From Platanthera guangdongensis (Eukaryota; Streptophyta; Magnoliopsida; Asparagales; Orchidaceae), in contig CM077147.1 of NCBI GenBank assembly GCA_039583875.1, forward strand, positions 115,006,440 to 115,070,439: a stretch of DNA of 64,000 nt, read 5' to 3'. Below, piece after piece: positions 44,027 through 54,847 of the stretch. Each line of letters begins with the position of its first letter. Within the stretch, counting starts at the first letter, position 1. The notes beneath the pieces were generated by a model, which was given only the letters and a program-made list of their open reading frames with translations, had not been told where the DNA came from and made no database searches. The position numbers and the translations under genes are program-made.

Positions 44027-45944
44027 TGTTGGATCCCTAGTTGATTTGGGTTAGGTTCACTAGCTTAGGATGTGACCCATCATGTATAGCCAGGGTCAAC
44101 TTTCTGTCCTAGAGTATAGGCCAAGTCCTTAAAGTCAACTTCAAATGGACCAGCTTCAACAAGACCATCAGAGACTCCAGACTTAGAAGATTACAAGACT
44201 AAGTAAGATGAGTTCGACGTTCGTCGAACTCAGCTCGATGAAAGGTGTCCTGCGCTCGACAATCGTGAGACATTTCTTTGTGCTGAGCTCGACGACTTTT
44301 GTTCTCTATTCGACGAAGACTGAGTTTCTTCAACAAGCTAAAGTAAGGATATCTTCAGATTTTTCTAAGTCCAATTTCAAGTTTTTGTCGACGAATAGGA
44401 TTCTGAGCTTGACGAACTTGAACCTCAAGTTCTCAACTTCTCAGGTCAACGAATGCAGTACTCTACTCGACGATTTCTGAATTCAGAGGATTTGTGTCGA
44501 CACTTAGGGCATGTGTCGACACCAGCTTATGTCGACACCAGATTTGTGTTGACACTAGAAGATTTGAGTCGACACCAGCTTATGTCGACACCTTATTTGT
44601 GTCGACACCAGAAGATTTGAGTCGACACCAAGATCAATCAGTCGACACCAACTTATGTCGACACAGAATTTCAGTTATCCAGAATATTTTGACTAAGTCC
44701 AGAACTGTTCTTTGCTAGACATTCTCAGCTCGACGAATTTGGATCTCAGCTCAACCAATGAAGATTGTTAGTTCGACGAAGATTGAAGCAGGATTGACAA
44801 GTTTCCCTAGAAGACTAAGTGATATTGTTAGCTCGACGAACTCATCAAGCTCAGCTCAACGAACTCAAACTCAGCTCGACGAATTATGTTCTTCGATCGA
44901 CGATTCCAGACTAGGTCTTCTCCAGTTTCCCGTCCAGTTTCTTGGCGATGATTCCGGAGTAATCAATGCTCTATCTTCTCGGAATGTCACCATTAGAACG
45001 TGCATTAATCAATGATTATTACATGCCATTTTTCCATGGGACAGTTAGAGAAATCATTGATTGCCGCTTCCTTCCTAGGTTGACTGCAATTGCTGCTCAA
45101 ACATTCAAATTTTGAATGTTCCTCAGTCAGTCAAAAAGTCAGAAGAGAAAAGGATCAAGTACTACTATACACATATACAGTCATACAGATACACAGACAA
45201 TCAGACAGACATAGACAAGAATTGCACAGAAGAACAATCTTACGACAATCAAAATTTCTTTCCTGTAATTAGCCCCGGCCAGAGAACATCTTCAAGAAGA
45301 AGAAGAAGAACATTCATTACTATCAAGAGTCTTCTCACTTCAATCCTACAAGACAACTTCAAAAGGACAACAAAACTCTTTCTGTCAAAGAAGTTCCTGA
45401 ATAATCTCTGGTCCAGGCATTTCGGTTTTCAAGACCTGTCACCCTGTAGTAGTGCTCCAGTTTTCCTGATCTCAGGGGGAGCAAATCTGCTAACATAAAT
45501 CCACAGTCTTCTCAGTTGTTATTGAGAAAGAGAAGACACCATCACCTCTTTTCCAACTCCTGTACAGGGTTTTAATTCCCTTCAAAATTATTCTTGTTTG
45601 CAATTCTCCTACCAAAAGACTTTAGGTTTTGGTTTTTGAGCACCTGAACAAAAGCTCATTGGTTTCAGGCACCTGATCAAAAACCTGAGTGGATTCCTAC
45701 CAGGGTGGTAGAAGAGTGGATGTACCCAGGTTGGGGACCAATATAAAATTTCTTGTGTCATCTGGTTGCCCTTTATTTTTATTTTTGCTGTGTTGCTCTG
45801 TGATTGTTTAGATTGCTGTGATTATTGTTTTATCAACTGACATGTTCACCTAGGAATACAACAAAATTTGTAAAGTCTTTCAAGAGAGCACAATACTCTA
45901 TTCACCCCCCCTCTAAAGTATTTCAGATCTAACATGCACTTTCA
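44027..45944 (+). repeat. 5' LTR of E
   Basis: TGTTGGATCC to CACTTTCA, 1918 bp, nearly identical to 40092-42009 and clearly more diverged from the 3' LTR. Palindromic arrays lie in the first half. Confidence 0.93.
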
Positions 45945-45946
45945 AT

Positions 45947-45957
45947 TGGTATCAAAG
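45947..45957 (+). other. Primer-binding site of E
   Basis: TGGTATCAAAG, initiator tRNA-Met type, with one change from the TGGTATCAGAG kept in copy 1 (42012). Confidence 0.85.
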
Positions 45958-46085
45958 GGAGGTTGGTTAATCTACCACACCTTAAGAGATCAAGTGGTTG
46001 TACAGGCTAAGACCTGAATCATAAAGATCCCTCTAGTTAGATCTGTTTGTTTTGATTTTGTTATTAGATTTATTTCCTCACAGAC

Positions 46086-47303
46086 ATGGCTCAAAACAAG
46101 GATTATGCAAGCATCAGACCTTCAGTTGGCAATCTTAATAAGTTTGCCATCTGGAAGGCAAGAATCAGATTATACATGAACTCTATTGATGAAGATATTT
46201 TTGCTTCCATCTTGACAGGAGTACCTCCAGCACCTACAACTTCTACAAGCACTTCTACCAACATGACTACAGTACCTCCTCTTGAGAACAATGATGCCTA
46301 CAAGAAAGCCAAAATTGCAGATGCAAAAGCAATGAATATCTTGGCTCAGACAATGTCAGATGACATATTTCAAAAGGTGCATGAGTGCACCTCAGCCAAG
46401 GCCATTTGGGATTCCCTCAACCAAATGGTAGCTGGCTCAGCAGATGAAAGAAAAGACAGGAGATCAAACCTCATATCCCTGTATGAGAATTTCAAGAAGG
46501 ATGAGGCTGAATCAGTTGTAGAAATGTATAATAGGTTGAGTTCAATCATCAATGAGCTCAAAACCTTGGAAAAAGACATCACCCTGATTGAGGTCAATGA
46601 TAAGATTTTGATGTGCTTCCCTAGCTCTTGGGATTCAAGAATCTGGCGTATCAAAGAAGCCAGAAGCCTAAATGAGATATCAACTGAATCTCTGCTAGGC
46701 AAATAAAAGTCCTATGAGCAGCTGATCAAATCAAGAGAAGCAGCAGAACAGAAGGCAACAACTCCAGTGAGAAAGGATCACATCATAGCGTTCAAAGCAT
46801 CTGAGAAAAGTGAGACCTCAACATCCAATGAGGAACTCATGAACCTCTTTGCAAAAAGAATTTATAAGATGGCTAGAAAGGATTTCAGAAGGAAATCATC
46901 CAGGCAGGATGATAAGCCCAGATTTGGCAAGACACCAACCAAGGAGGTTGTGTGCTTGGGTTGCAGAAAGACTGGACATTACATCTCAGAATGTCCAGAA
47001 AACCAGAAGAAGGACAAGAGCAGAGAAAAGGACTCCAGGAGAAAACACAGCAGCAGACTCTCTTCCAGCAAATACAAAAAGAAAGACAAGGGATTTGTTA
47101 CTGAGATATGGAGTGATACAGAGTAAGAATCATCCTCTTCTAGTTCAAGTGAAGAAGAGGAAGAAGCAAGATCCAAGGAGGTTTGCCTTATGACAATTGA
47201 TGCCTCCAGGAGCAATTCTGGATCAGAAGGAGAATCTGAAGATGAAGCAGCCTCAGACTCAGAGGCAGATCAGGTTCTTTCAAATTTTTATTTTAAATCC
47301 TGA
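46086..47303 (+). pseudogene. gag: Element E gag
   Basis: ATG 46086 gives MAQNKDYASIRPSVG and the copia gag core (FAIWKARIRLYMNS, ETLEKDI-like region, CFPSSWDSRIW) for 206 codons to TAA at 46704. The same frame continues through SYEQLIKSREAAEQ, a zinc knuckle (CLGCRKTGHYISEC, 46950-46995), TAA at 47124 and an acidic Ser/Glu tail to TGA at 47301. It has fewer defects than copy 1. Both copies share the 46704 stop, so that stop predates the duplication. Confidence 0.9.
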
Positions 47304-48235
47304 TTCATTCAAAATTGAATTCAAAGCCATGTGTTTAGATTTAATTAGCTCGGAAAAGGAAATAAAAACTCTTAGAGAAAGACTAGGAAATCTTGAATCT
47401 GTTAACTCAAAAAATATTAAACTAACAGACCAACTGACTCTAGCAAATGAACAAAGAATTAAATTAAAATCTGAATTATGTGAGGCCAAACAACTTGAGC
47501 AATCTCTCAATGGGAGAAGTCTCAAGCTGATGGACATAACAAGCACAGTTAATGCCAGATTAAATGGCAAGCTGGGCTTGGGTGCTTCATCAAGTTTGCC
47601 CCCCATATTTAAGAAAAATATTCTTACAACCCCCATCAAGTTTATTTCTGCCAAGGGAAAAGAAAAGTTAATAGACAAACCAATGTCAGAAAACAAACCA
47701 AAACCCATAAACAAGAGAAATAGAAATCAGAAAACAAGTAATAAAAACAAGGTTCAGCAATATTCGTCGAACTCAGATCGACGAAATGTGGCCAGTTCGT
47801 CGAACCCAGATCGACGAACGCTGAACGCAAACTTCAGTTATAACAATTCGTCTAACTGCGATCGACGAACTTGGTATGGTTCGTCGAGCAGAGGTCGACG
47901 AACTTGGGGTGCAGAAAATGACTATTGTCATTCTCTGAGCAGAGATCGATGATCTCAGCCCTATTCGTCAAACTCTGGTCGACGAACTTACAAAAATTCG
48001 TCGAACCCAGAAGGACCAAACTTAAACTATTTCTCTAACAGAAACTCAAAACCAGCTAACGAGTCACTCAATCCAGTAGCTGATTGGGTTATTCCACCTA
48101 GGAGATATCACTCCTTAGGTTATAAATCTCAACCTGTATTATCAGTTATGTCCAGTTTCTCTTTTCCACCAAATAAATGACCCAAGGTAACCTGGGTCAA
48201 GAATAATTGAGTTTTGTTTTTCATTATAGGTACAG
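47304..48235 (+). pseudogene. E gag-protease linker with palindromic coding array
   Basis: The coding sequence moves to the next frame near 47280-47300 and stays open to 47952. A Leu/Lys/Glu coiled-coil region (EKEIKTLRERLGNLESVN) is followed by a basic Asn/Lys region and then repeats of SSN(S/P/C)DRR at about 47764-47990. At DNA level these are TTCGTCGAAC..AGATCGACGAA, the same palindromic word as in the LTRs. A TGA at 47950 interrupts the frame. The rest to 48235 continues in broken frames. Confidence 0.75.
47762..48000 (+). repeat. TTCGTCGAAC..TCGACGAA array inside E coding sequence
   Basis: At least five units of TTCGTCGAAC-type followed after about 5 bases by GATCGACGAA, encoding Ser-Ser-Asn-x-Asp-Arg-Arg. 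This is the same word pair as in E 51420-51710 and the A LTR. Confidence 0.85.
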
Positions 48236-49915
48236 GTGAACCGTTGTCCAAGGGTTAGTCAGACCTGGTACTTGGATAGTGGTTGCTCCAAGCATATGAC
48301 AGGTAGCAAGGATAATTTATCCAATTACAAGTCCAAGCTAGGACCAAAGGTGATCTTTGGTGATTCAAAGAGTGGCCGGTCAGAAGGATATAGAGCAGTA
48401 AAGATTGGATTTGTTACCTTCACGAAAGTAACATATGTAAGAGGACTCCAACATAACCTAATATCCATAAGTCAATTATGTGATGAAGGTTATCAGGTAC
48501 ACTTTAACTCTACCTCTTGTTCTATTATTAATAATGAAAACCAAACTGTTTTAATTGGACTTAGACAAGGCAACATATATCTAGTAGATTTTATTTCTGC
48601 CAAAACTGATGTTTGTTTACTCAATATCACTAGTAACCAAAATGAGTTATAGCATAAAAGACTAGAATATGTAAACCTTAAGAATATAGCTAGGGTGTCT
48701 AAAGACTACCTTGTTAGAAGTTTACCTTCTTGCCCCAACAAGAAGGAAAACCTATGCAGGGCTTGTCAATTAGGCAAGCAAACTAAAACTAGTTTTAAAT
48801 CCATTAATAAATGTGATTCACCTAGGATTTTGTATTTGCTTCATGTGGATCTATTTGGACCCATTGCAGTACAATACCTAGGAGGGAAGTCATATACTTT
48901 AGTGATTGTTGATGACTTCTCTAGATTCAGTTGGGTTGCCTTTTTGAGAGCTAAGTCAGATACATTCAAGGTTCTTACAGATTTTCTCAGGACCATACAG
49001 ATTGAGTTCTCTACTCATGTTGCATTGATCAGAAGTGACCATGGAACAGAGTTTGAGTCTCTTCTTATGCATGAGTTCTGTGAGAAGGAAGGTATCAGGC
49101 AGTGCTTCTCAGCTCCTAGGACTCCCCAACAAAATGGGGTTGCTGAAAGGAAAAATAGGACACTCATTGAATCTGCAGGTACATTATTGGTAGATGCTTA
49201 CATGCCTCTATCCTTTTGGGCAGAAGCTGTAAACACTGCTAACAATGTCCTGAATAGAAGCCTTATACATAAGCTAAAAAATAAGACCCCCTATGAATTA
49301 CTTAAAGGGAAGAAACCTAAAATCACATATTTTAAAGTTTTTGGCTGCATATGTTACATTCACACAAACAACAAAAGATACATTAGAAAGTTTGAGGCTA
49401 AGGATGAAGAAGGGATTTTTCTAGGATACTCCCAAGTAAGCAAGGCCTATAGGGTTTTTAATAAATCCACTCTTAAATTTGAAGAGTCTGTCCATGTATC
49501 CTTTGATGAAGCTAACATGTCTTATAAGGAGAAAGAGATTTCTACCAATAGCTCATTGTAGGTTCCACAACTGTGTGAGTCTATGGATGGACTAAACCTT
49601 ACCCAAGAGGTATCAACCCATCCTTCTCCAAAGGTTGCTGAAGATAGTGAAGAAGAGATTCAAGTGGAAGTGGTTGAACTTCCCTCAACAGCTAGTACCA
49701 TTCCCCAAGAGGAATTAATTACAGAAGCTATTGCTGAACAAACTCCACCCACTGATCTTGTCACACTTAGAGATCACCCCTGATCTCAAGTGATTGGAGA
49801 CATTTCAGCAGGTGTACAGATAAGGCATCAACTCAACCAAGACTTGATGCATGCATGTTTTCTCTCTCAAATTGAACCTCTCTCCATCCATGAAGCAGAG
49901 CAAGATCCCCACTAG
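48236..49915 (+). pseudogene. pol: Element E protease and integrase
   Basis: Protease: TWYLDSGCSKHMTGS with the DSG site, then LQHNLISISQLCDEGY. After a TAG at 48650 comes the integrase zinc and core region (CRACQLGKQTKTSF, HVDLFGPIAVQYLGGKSY, SDHGTEFES, NGVAERKNRTLIES), with all three catalytic residues present. FGCICYIH and KGIFLGYS-like tail motifs follow. Further stops are at 49559, 49781 and 49912. Copia order (integrase before RT) is clear. Confidence 0.9.
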
Positions 49916-49924
49916 ATCATTGCA

Positions 49925-51409
49925 ATGCAAGAGGAACTAAATCAGTTTGAGAGATATAGAGTTTGGGATTTGGTTCCAAGACCTCATAACTACCCAGTTA
50001 TTGGAACCAAATGGGTCTACAGAAACAAGTTGGATGCTCAAGGAAATATAGTGAGAAACAAGGCTAGGCTTGTTGCTCAGGGCTACAGACTAGAGGAAGG
50101 AATTGACTATGACCAAACCTTTGCCCCTATTGCAAGGTTAGAGGCCATAAGAATATTCCTTGCCTATACAGCTCACAGGAAATTCAAAGTGTTTCAAATG
50201 GATGTCAAGAGTGCATTCTTGAATGGAGTGCTTCAAGAAGAGGTTTATGTGGAACAACCTCCAGGTTTTATCTCTCTAACTCAACCCTCTTTTGTATTTA
50301 AATTGCATAAAGCTCTCTATGGTTTAAAGCAAGCTCCAAGAGCTTGGTTTGAGGCCTTAGCAAGCTTTCTTTTAGAGCATAACTTTACAAGAGGAACCAT
50401 ATATAAAACTCTTTTCACTGGACATCATAAGGACCAAATCTTGTTAGTATATATATATATGTGGATGACATAATCTTTGGGTCTACTGATTCCAAATTGT
50501 GCAAGAGGTTTGCTGACCTCATGTATTCCAAATTTGAGATGAGTAGCATGGGTGAGCTTTCATACTTCCTTGGTCTCCAAGTGAAGCAGCTCCCTGATGG
50601 TATCTTCCTCTCCCAAGCTAAGTATGCTAGAGAGCTTATTAAGAAGTTTGGGATGGGTGATACTTCAGAAATGAAAACACCTATGTCTACAAATGCTGTT
50701 ATGGATTCTCAAGCAGCAGGAAAACCTATAGATCAGAAACATTATAGGGCAATTGTTAGATCCCTATTATACCTAACAGCTAGCAGGTCTGATATAATGT
50801 TTGTCACATGCCTTTGTGCTAAGTTCCAAGTGAACCCTAAAGAATCTCACTTTATTTTCTTAAAAAGAATTTTGAGATATATAAAGAGTTGTCCTAATCT
50901 AGGACTCTGGTATCCTGCAGAGTCAGAGTTTGAGTTAACTGGATACTAAGATGCTGACTATGCTAGATATAGAGTTGATAGGAAGAGTACCTCTGGAACT
51001 TTCCAGTTCCTGGGTATGAGACTTGTCTCCTGGTTTTGTAAAAAGCAAACATCTGTCTACATCAACTGCAGAAGCAGAATACATGGCTGCTGGCAGCTGC
51101 TGTTCACAAATGTTATGGATACAAAACCAACTCCTACACTATGGTGTCAACTTAAATAATTCAAAATTATTTTGTGATAACACTAGTGCTATTGCTATAG
51201 CACAGAATCTAGTTCACCATTCTAGGACAAAGCATATTGAAATAAGACATCATTTCATTAGAGATAATGTAGACAAAAAGAAAATTAACCTAATCAATAT
51301 TCCTACTGATTTGCAGAGAGCAGACATTTTCACCAAACACTTGGATGAGAAAAATCATCTGTTCTTTATAAATCAACTGGGAATGATTAATGGAGAAGAG
51401 TTAAATTAG
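49925..51409 (+). pseudogene. pol: Element E RT and RNase H
   Basis: RT N-terminal half 49925-50457 ([51 protein letters not shown]). A TATATATA slippage at 50447-50460 shifts the frame right at the catalytic box. YVDDIIFGS itself is intact in the next frame (50458-). The second half (SMGELSYFLGLQV, LLYLTASRSDI) runs to a TAA at 50947. RNase H is at 51023-51409 (STAEAEYMAA, CDNTSAIAIAQN, KHIEIRHHFIRD, ADIFTKHLDEK). Confidence 0.9.
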
Positions 51410-51805
51410 TTTATGTCTGCATTCGACGAATTTTCCAGAGTTCGTCGAACGGAGTTCGACCAATTAGGGAAAGTTTGAGAGATTCTCGTCGAACGGAGAT
51501 CGACGAATTCTCTATGTGGAAATAATTTTCGTCGACCGGAGATTGACGAACTTTGCTTCAGAACCCGTTTCGTCAAACGGAGTTCGACGAACTGTTTTCG
51601 ATTCTTCTGGATGAGATCGACGAATTATTTGTCTATAATTTATTTCGTCGAGCTCAGTTCGAAGAATTGTTTCCTTTTCGTGGAACGGAGATTGTCGATT
51701 CATATTCTGAAAATCTTATATATAGGTTTTATTCGACCTCCATCCCGCGCTTTCAGTTCTCTTGCTCTTGATTGCCGTTTTCTCTGTCTTTCTTGCAGGT
51801 CATCA
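51410..51805 (+). promoter_or_regulatory. E inter-gene region: palindromic array, TATA box and 3' splice site
   Basis: No coding sequence. 51418-51710 is an array of TTCGTCGAACGGAGTTCGACGA-type words (at least six). TATATATA is at 51717-51724. A pyrimidine tract ends TTTCTTGCAG at 51798, eight bases before ATG 51806. Either an internal promoter or splicing from an LTR transcript could express the gene that follows. Confidence 0.55.
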
Positions 51806-54657
51806 ATGGCAATTCCAGCAGGAGCTTTGGCTGCAATGAAATTTGACACTGGTTTCGACATGGATTTTGATTCATTCCAACACTCTGACCCAATCTTCCT
51901 CTACATTCTGGAACTATTAGAGGAACTTGGTCTCAAAGATTTCATGACCAGAAGGATTAAACAACATGCGACTGAGATTAAATAATGGGTATACACGTCT
52001 ACTGTTTCTGAGGATGATACATTGACTGGAACTATCGGGAGTAATGCTATTCCGTTATCTCCTGCAATTCTTTCTGAAATTTTTGGTTTGGTAAATGGCG
52101 AAGATGACATGGAAATGGATTCTGAAGAATACAGTTCGATGCTGAAGCTGATGGGGTTTTTTGGAAGCAACCCTAACAAGTTGTTAAAGAAACAACTCTC
52201 TGTCGCCTATCAGTTCTTGGCGGACATTGTGTGCAAAATACTGATGGGCAAGCACACCGCACATGATTACATTACCAGACATCAATTTCTCATCATGTGC
52301 GCCGTGGTCAATAAGCATCCTGTTGATTGGAGCAAGATCTTCTTTGAATTGATCAAGAAGAAAATCAGCAAGAAAGAGGTTTGTTTTGGAAGAATCCTGG
52401 GGATCTTCCTCAAGCAAAAGGCTGGTGAACTCATTGTCTCCCTGACCATCTTCATCAATGCCAGCAAGCGCCTCACCTGTGCTCTATTTGGTAGATGGGA
52501 GAGGACAATCTCCAAGCCATCCAAGGCTTCCTCCTCTTCCATCCCTGCTTCAGAAGGCACCAGGGCTGTTAAAGCCACTCCCTCACCTACTGAGGAGATC
52601 CTTCCCACTCAACCATCTCCTCTAGCACCCCTTCCAGCAAAGCAGCCTCCTCATATGTCTACTCCTCCTCCATCTCCACCAGTGGACATCACCAACATCC
52701 CATCTCCATCTTCCACTCTGCAAGCTAATCAACAATCAACACCTCCAGCTTCACCTCATGACACACATATCCTTACACCTCCCCAGTCTCCACTTCCCCC
52801 TCATTTGTCCTCAATTCCATCTTTCACCCTACCCTTAGACATTGTCATGCCAGATGCCACAATTCCATCTTCATTACCACCCACTCATCACATATCTGCT
52901 ATTCCACCATCTATTCCATCATTAGTTTCTCCCTCCTCCACACATAATTCAACATCCTCTTCCCCTTCCTCCTTTGATTCAACTACCATATCCTCTATTC
53001 TCACTATTCTTACTCCCCTCATCAAATCCCTTATCACAGAGGCCATTACACCTCTTGTGACTTCTATTAATTCTTTATCTGCCCAAATTTTTGCCCTTTC
53101 TGCTGCCCCCTCCTAAGTCCAGGGCCTGGCTTCAGTCCCCACTAAACCCAGGCAGGGGGAGATGCCTGATGATGAAGCAACAACTCAAGCTTCAGATACA
53201 GCTTCCCCAGCAGATACTGCTTCAGAAATTTTTCCAGATTGTACAGATACAGAAATAATTGATTTGATTAATTTTATTAATACTGATATGGATATTGCTG
53301 ACTTGGATACTACTGAAACTGTTGGTGATTTTTCTCTCAATACCATAGTCAATCTACAAGAATTACTGCAAGTTTTTGATACTGTACATAGGCAGTTTCT
53401 TCCAGCAGACTTTACTAAGCCACCGTTGGCTATTGTGCCCTACACTTCTCCAGCTAGTCCAGCAGTTGCCAAGCAACTCTGTGGCAGTCTTGCTATCCCA
53501 GCTTTAGCTTCAATCTCTGCAGCTAGTTCAGAAGTTATTCCAGAATATATCTCAGCCCCAAGTTTTATTATGGATGACTCTCCTATGCCAGATTTGGATG
53601 AGCTAATCCTGGCTGATATTGAAGAGGAGAATAAGGCAGCAGCTGAAAGCTCTGTCCCCATCATTCCTGATTCTTGTACAGTCTCCTCCTCACCTGTTGC
53701 TGATATTCCAGTTCCTGAAACCTCAACGTTTGCCCCTTCTACAACAAAGGCTATTATTGATGATAAAACATTGAAAGCACTGGATGCTCTTTATGATAAC
53801 CCTCAGGGTTCTGACAATGAAGAAGATGATGATGATGATGATTTAGATGAAGATGTTGCAAAGAAGAAAAAGAAAATGTTGTCAAAGAAAAGGAAGGATC
53901 CTCCTCCTCCAGCTCCTAAGTGTAATCCAAATGCTGACACCCTTATTACATTCTACACAATGTTACTCCTTACAAGGGAATGCCTGCATGGATGTGGCTA
54001 TTAAAGAACCAGCAGAAGGATAGGAAGATAAGTAGGAGATATTCTCCTCCCCCATCTCACAAATATAGAAAGGATCCACCTCCTCCTCCTCCAACAGCTG
54101 GTGCCTCTAGCTCTAGCTCTCAGAGATCTGCCCCCATGCAAACCTATCAGAGATAGTCAGGGAGATCCTCTGGAAGCAGCCAGCAGAGGCAACAATCCTC
54201 AGGAAATCATCAGCAACAATCTCAGCAAAAGCATCAAATATCTGAAGATCAAAAAGCTGACAGTCCAAAAAGGCCATACTCTCCTCCAATTCCATTTGAA
54301 GATCCTGAAACTGCCAATACTGCAAGAATGGCTAGGTACCAGGAGCTAATTGGACTATCTTTGATCAATAAAGCAAAGGCTGAAGGAAAAGACACATCAG
54401 GTTTAACAATTATGTCAAAGTACATGAAAGAAGAGTTAAAAAGGTTTGACAAAGGCAACAAGCTCTTCAATGTTGATGATTATATGAAGTTCCATCTAGA
54501 AGCAGTTGTCCCCAGAGCTATATCACTGAAGATCATTGGGGCAGCTGACATGACCATGACCCAGACAGAGGCTTCAAATCCTAATAGAGAAATTTTCTTC
54601 AAAAAGCTAGGAGAAAAGAAAACAGAAGACAAGTCTGTGCAGAAAAAGAAGAAGTAA
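51806..54657 (+). pseudogene. Extra gene of E after pol (large sense ORF, broken)
   Basis: ATG 51806 starts MAIPAGALAAMKFDTGFDMD. One frame runs to 54004 with stops at 51983 and 53114. It then shifts and continues to 54657 with a stop near 54155. About 950 codons in total. The first 230 residues (LSPAILSEIFGL, FLADIVCKILMGK, YITRHQFLIMCAVV) resemble what is called putative plant transposon protein (Pfam PF20167-like) in plant retroelements. A Pro/Ser/Thr-rich region, an acidic region (54-kb side), a Lys-rich patch, a Gln-rich stretch and a lysine-rich C-terminus follow. I see no signal peptide or membrane segment, so calling it env-like would rest on position only. Element I carries a similar gene on the minus strand (61045-59650). 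Confidence 0.65.
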
Positions 54658-54847
54658 TCTTTATTTTTGTTTCATTTTCTTTCTGCATTTCTTTTCAAAC
54701 TGTGCCTTTTGGTTAAACAAAGTCTATGTATATATATATCTGCTGCATGTGTTGGTAATTCTCTGCCAGATATATTTTTTTCCTGCTTTGTTTATTTGTT
54801 TGTTTATATTTTGAGTCTCTTAGTGACCTCACCCAAATAGGGGAGAT
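54658..54847 (+). other. E 3' untranslated region and polypurine tract
   Basis: T-rich region, then AAATAGGGGAGAT at 54835-54847 directly before the LTR: the plus-strand priming site. Confidence 0.8.

Larger units (their letters stand above)
43243..47178. repeat. Tandem duplication of 3.95 kb, copy 2
   Basis: Direct repeat of 39297-43242 with small differences: T-run lengths, a 9-base deletion near 43636, and scattered substitutions. It continues without a break into the rest of E, so this copy holds the original E structure. Confidence 0.92.

Noticed and set aside
44027..47178. A second, separate E insertion at 40092
   Set aside because: The identical D flanks and A LTR end on both sides show one insertion plus a tandem duplication.
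53440..53664. Minus-strand ORFs opposite the E extra gene
   Set aside because: Low-complexity mirror of Ser/Pro/Thr-rich sense codons.
51806..54657. Envelope gene
   Set aside because: Position fits the so-called env-like ORF of Sireviruses, but I see no signal peptide, membrane segment or glycoprotein features; left as an extra gene of unknown role.
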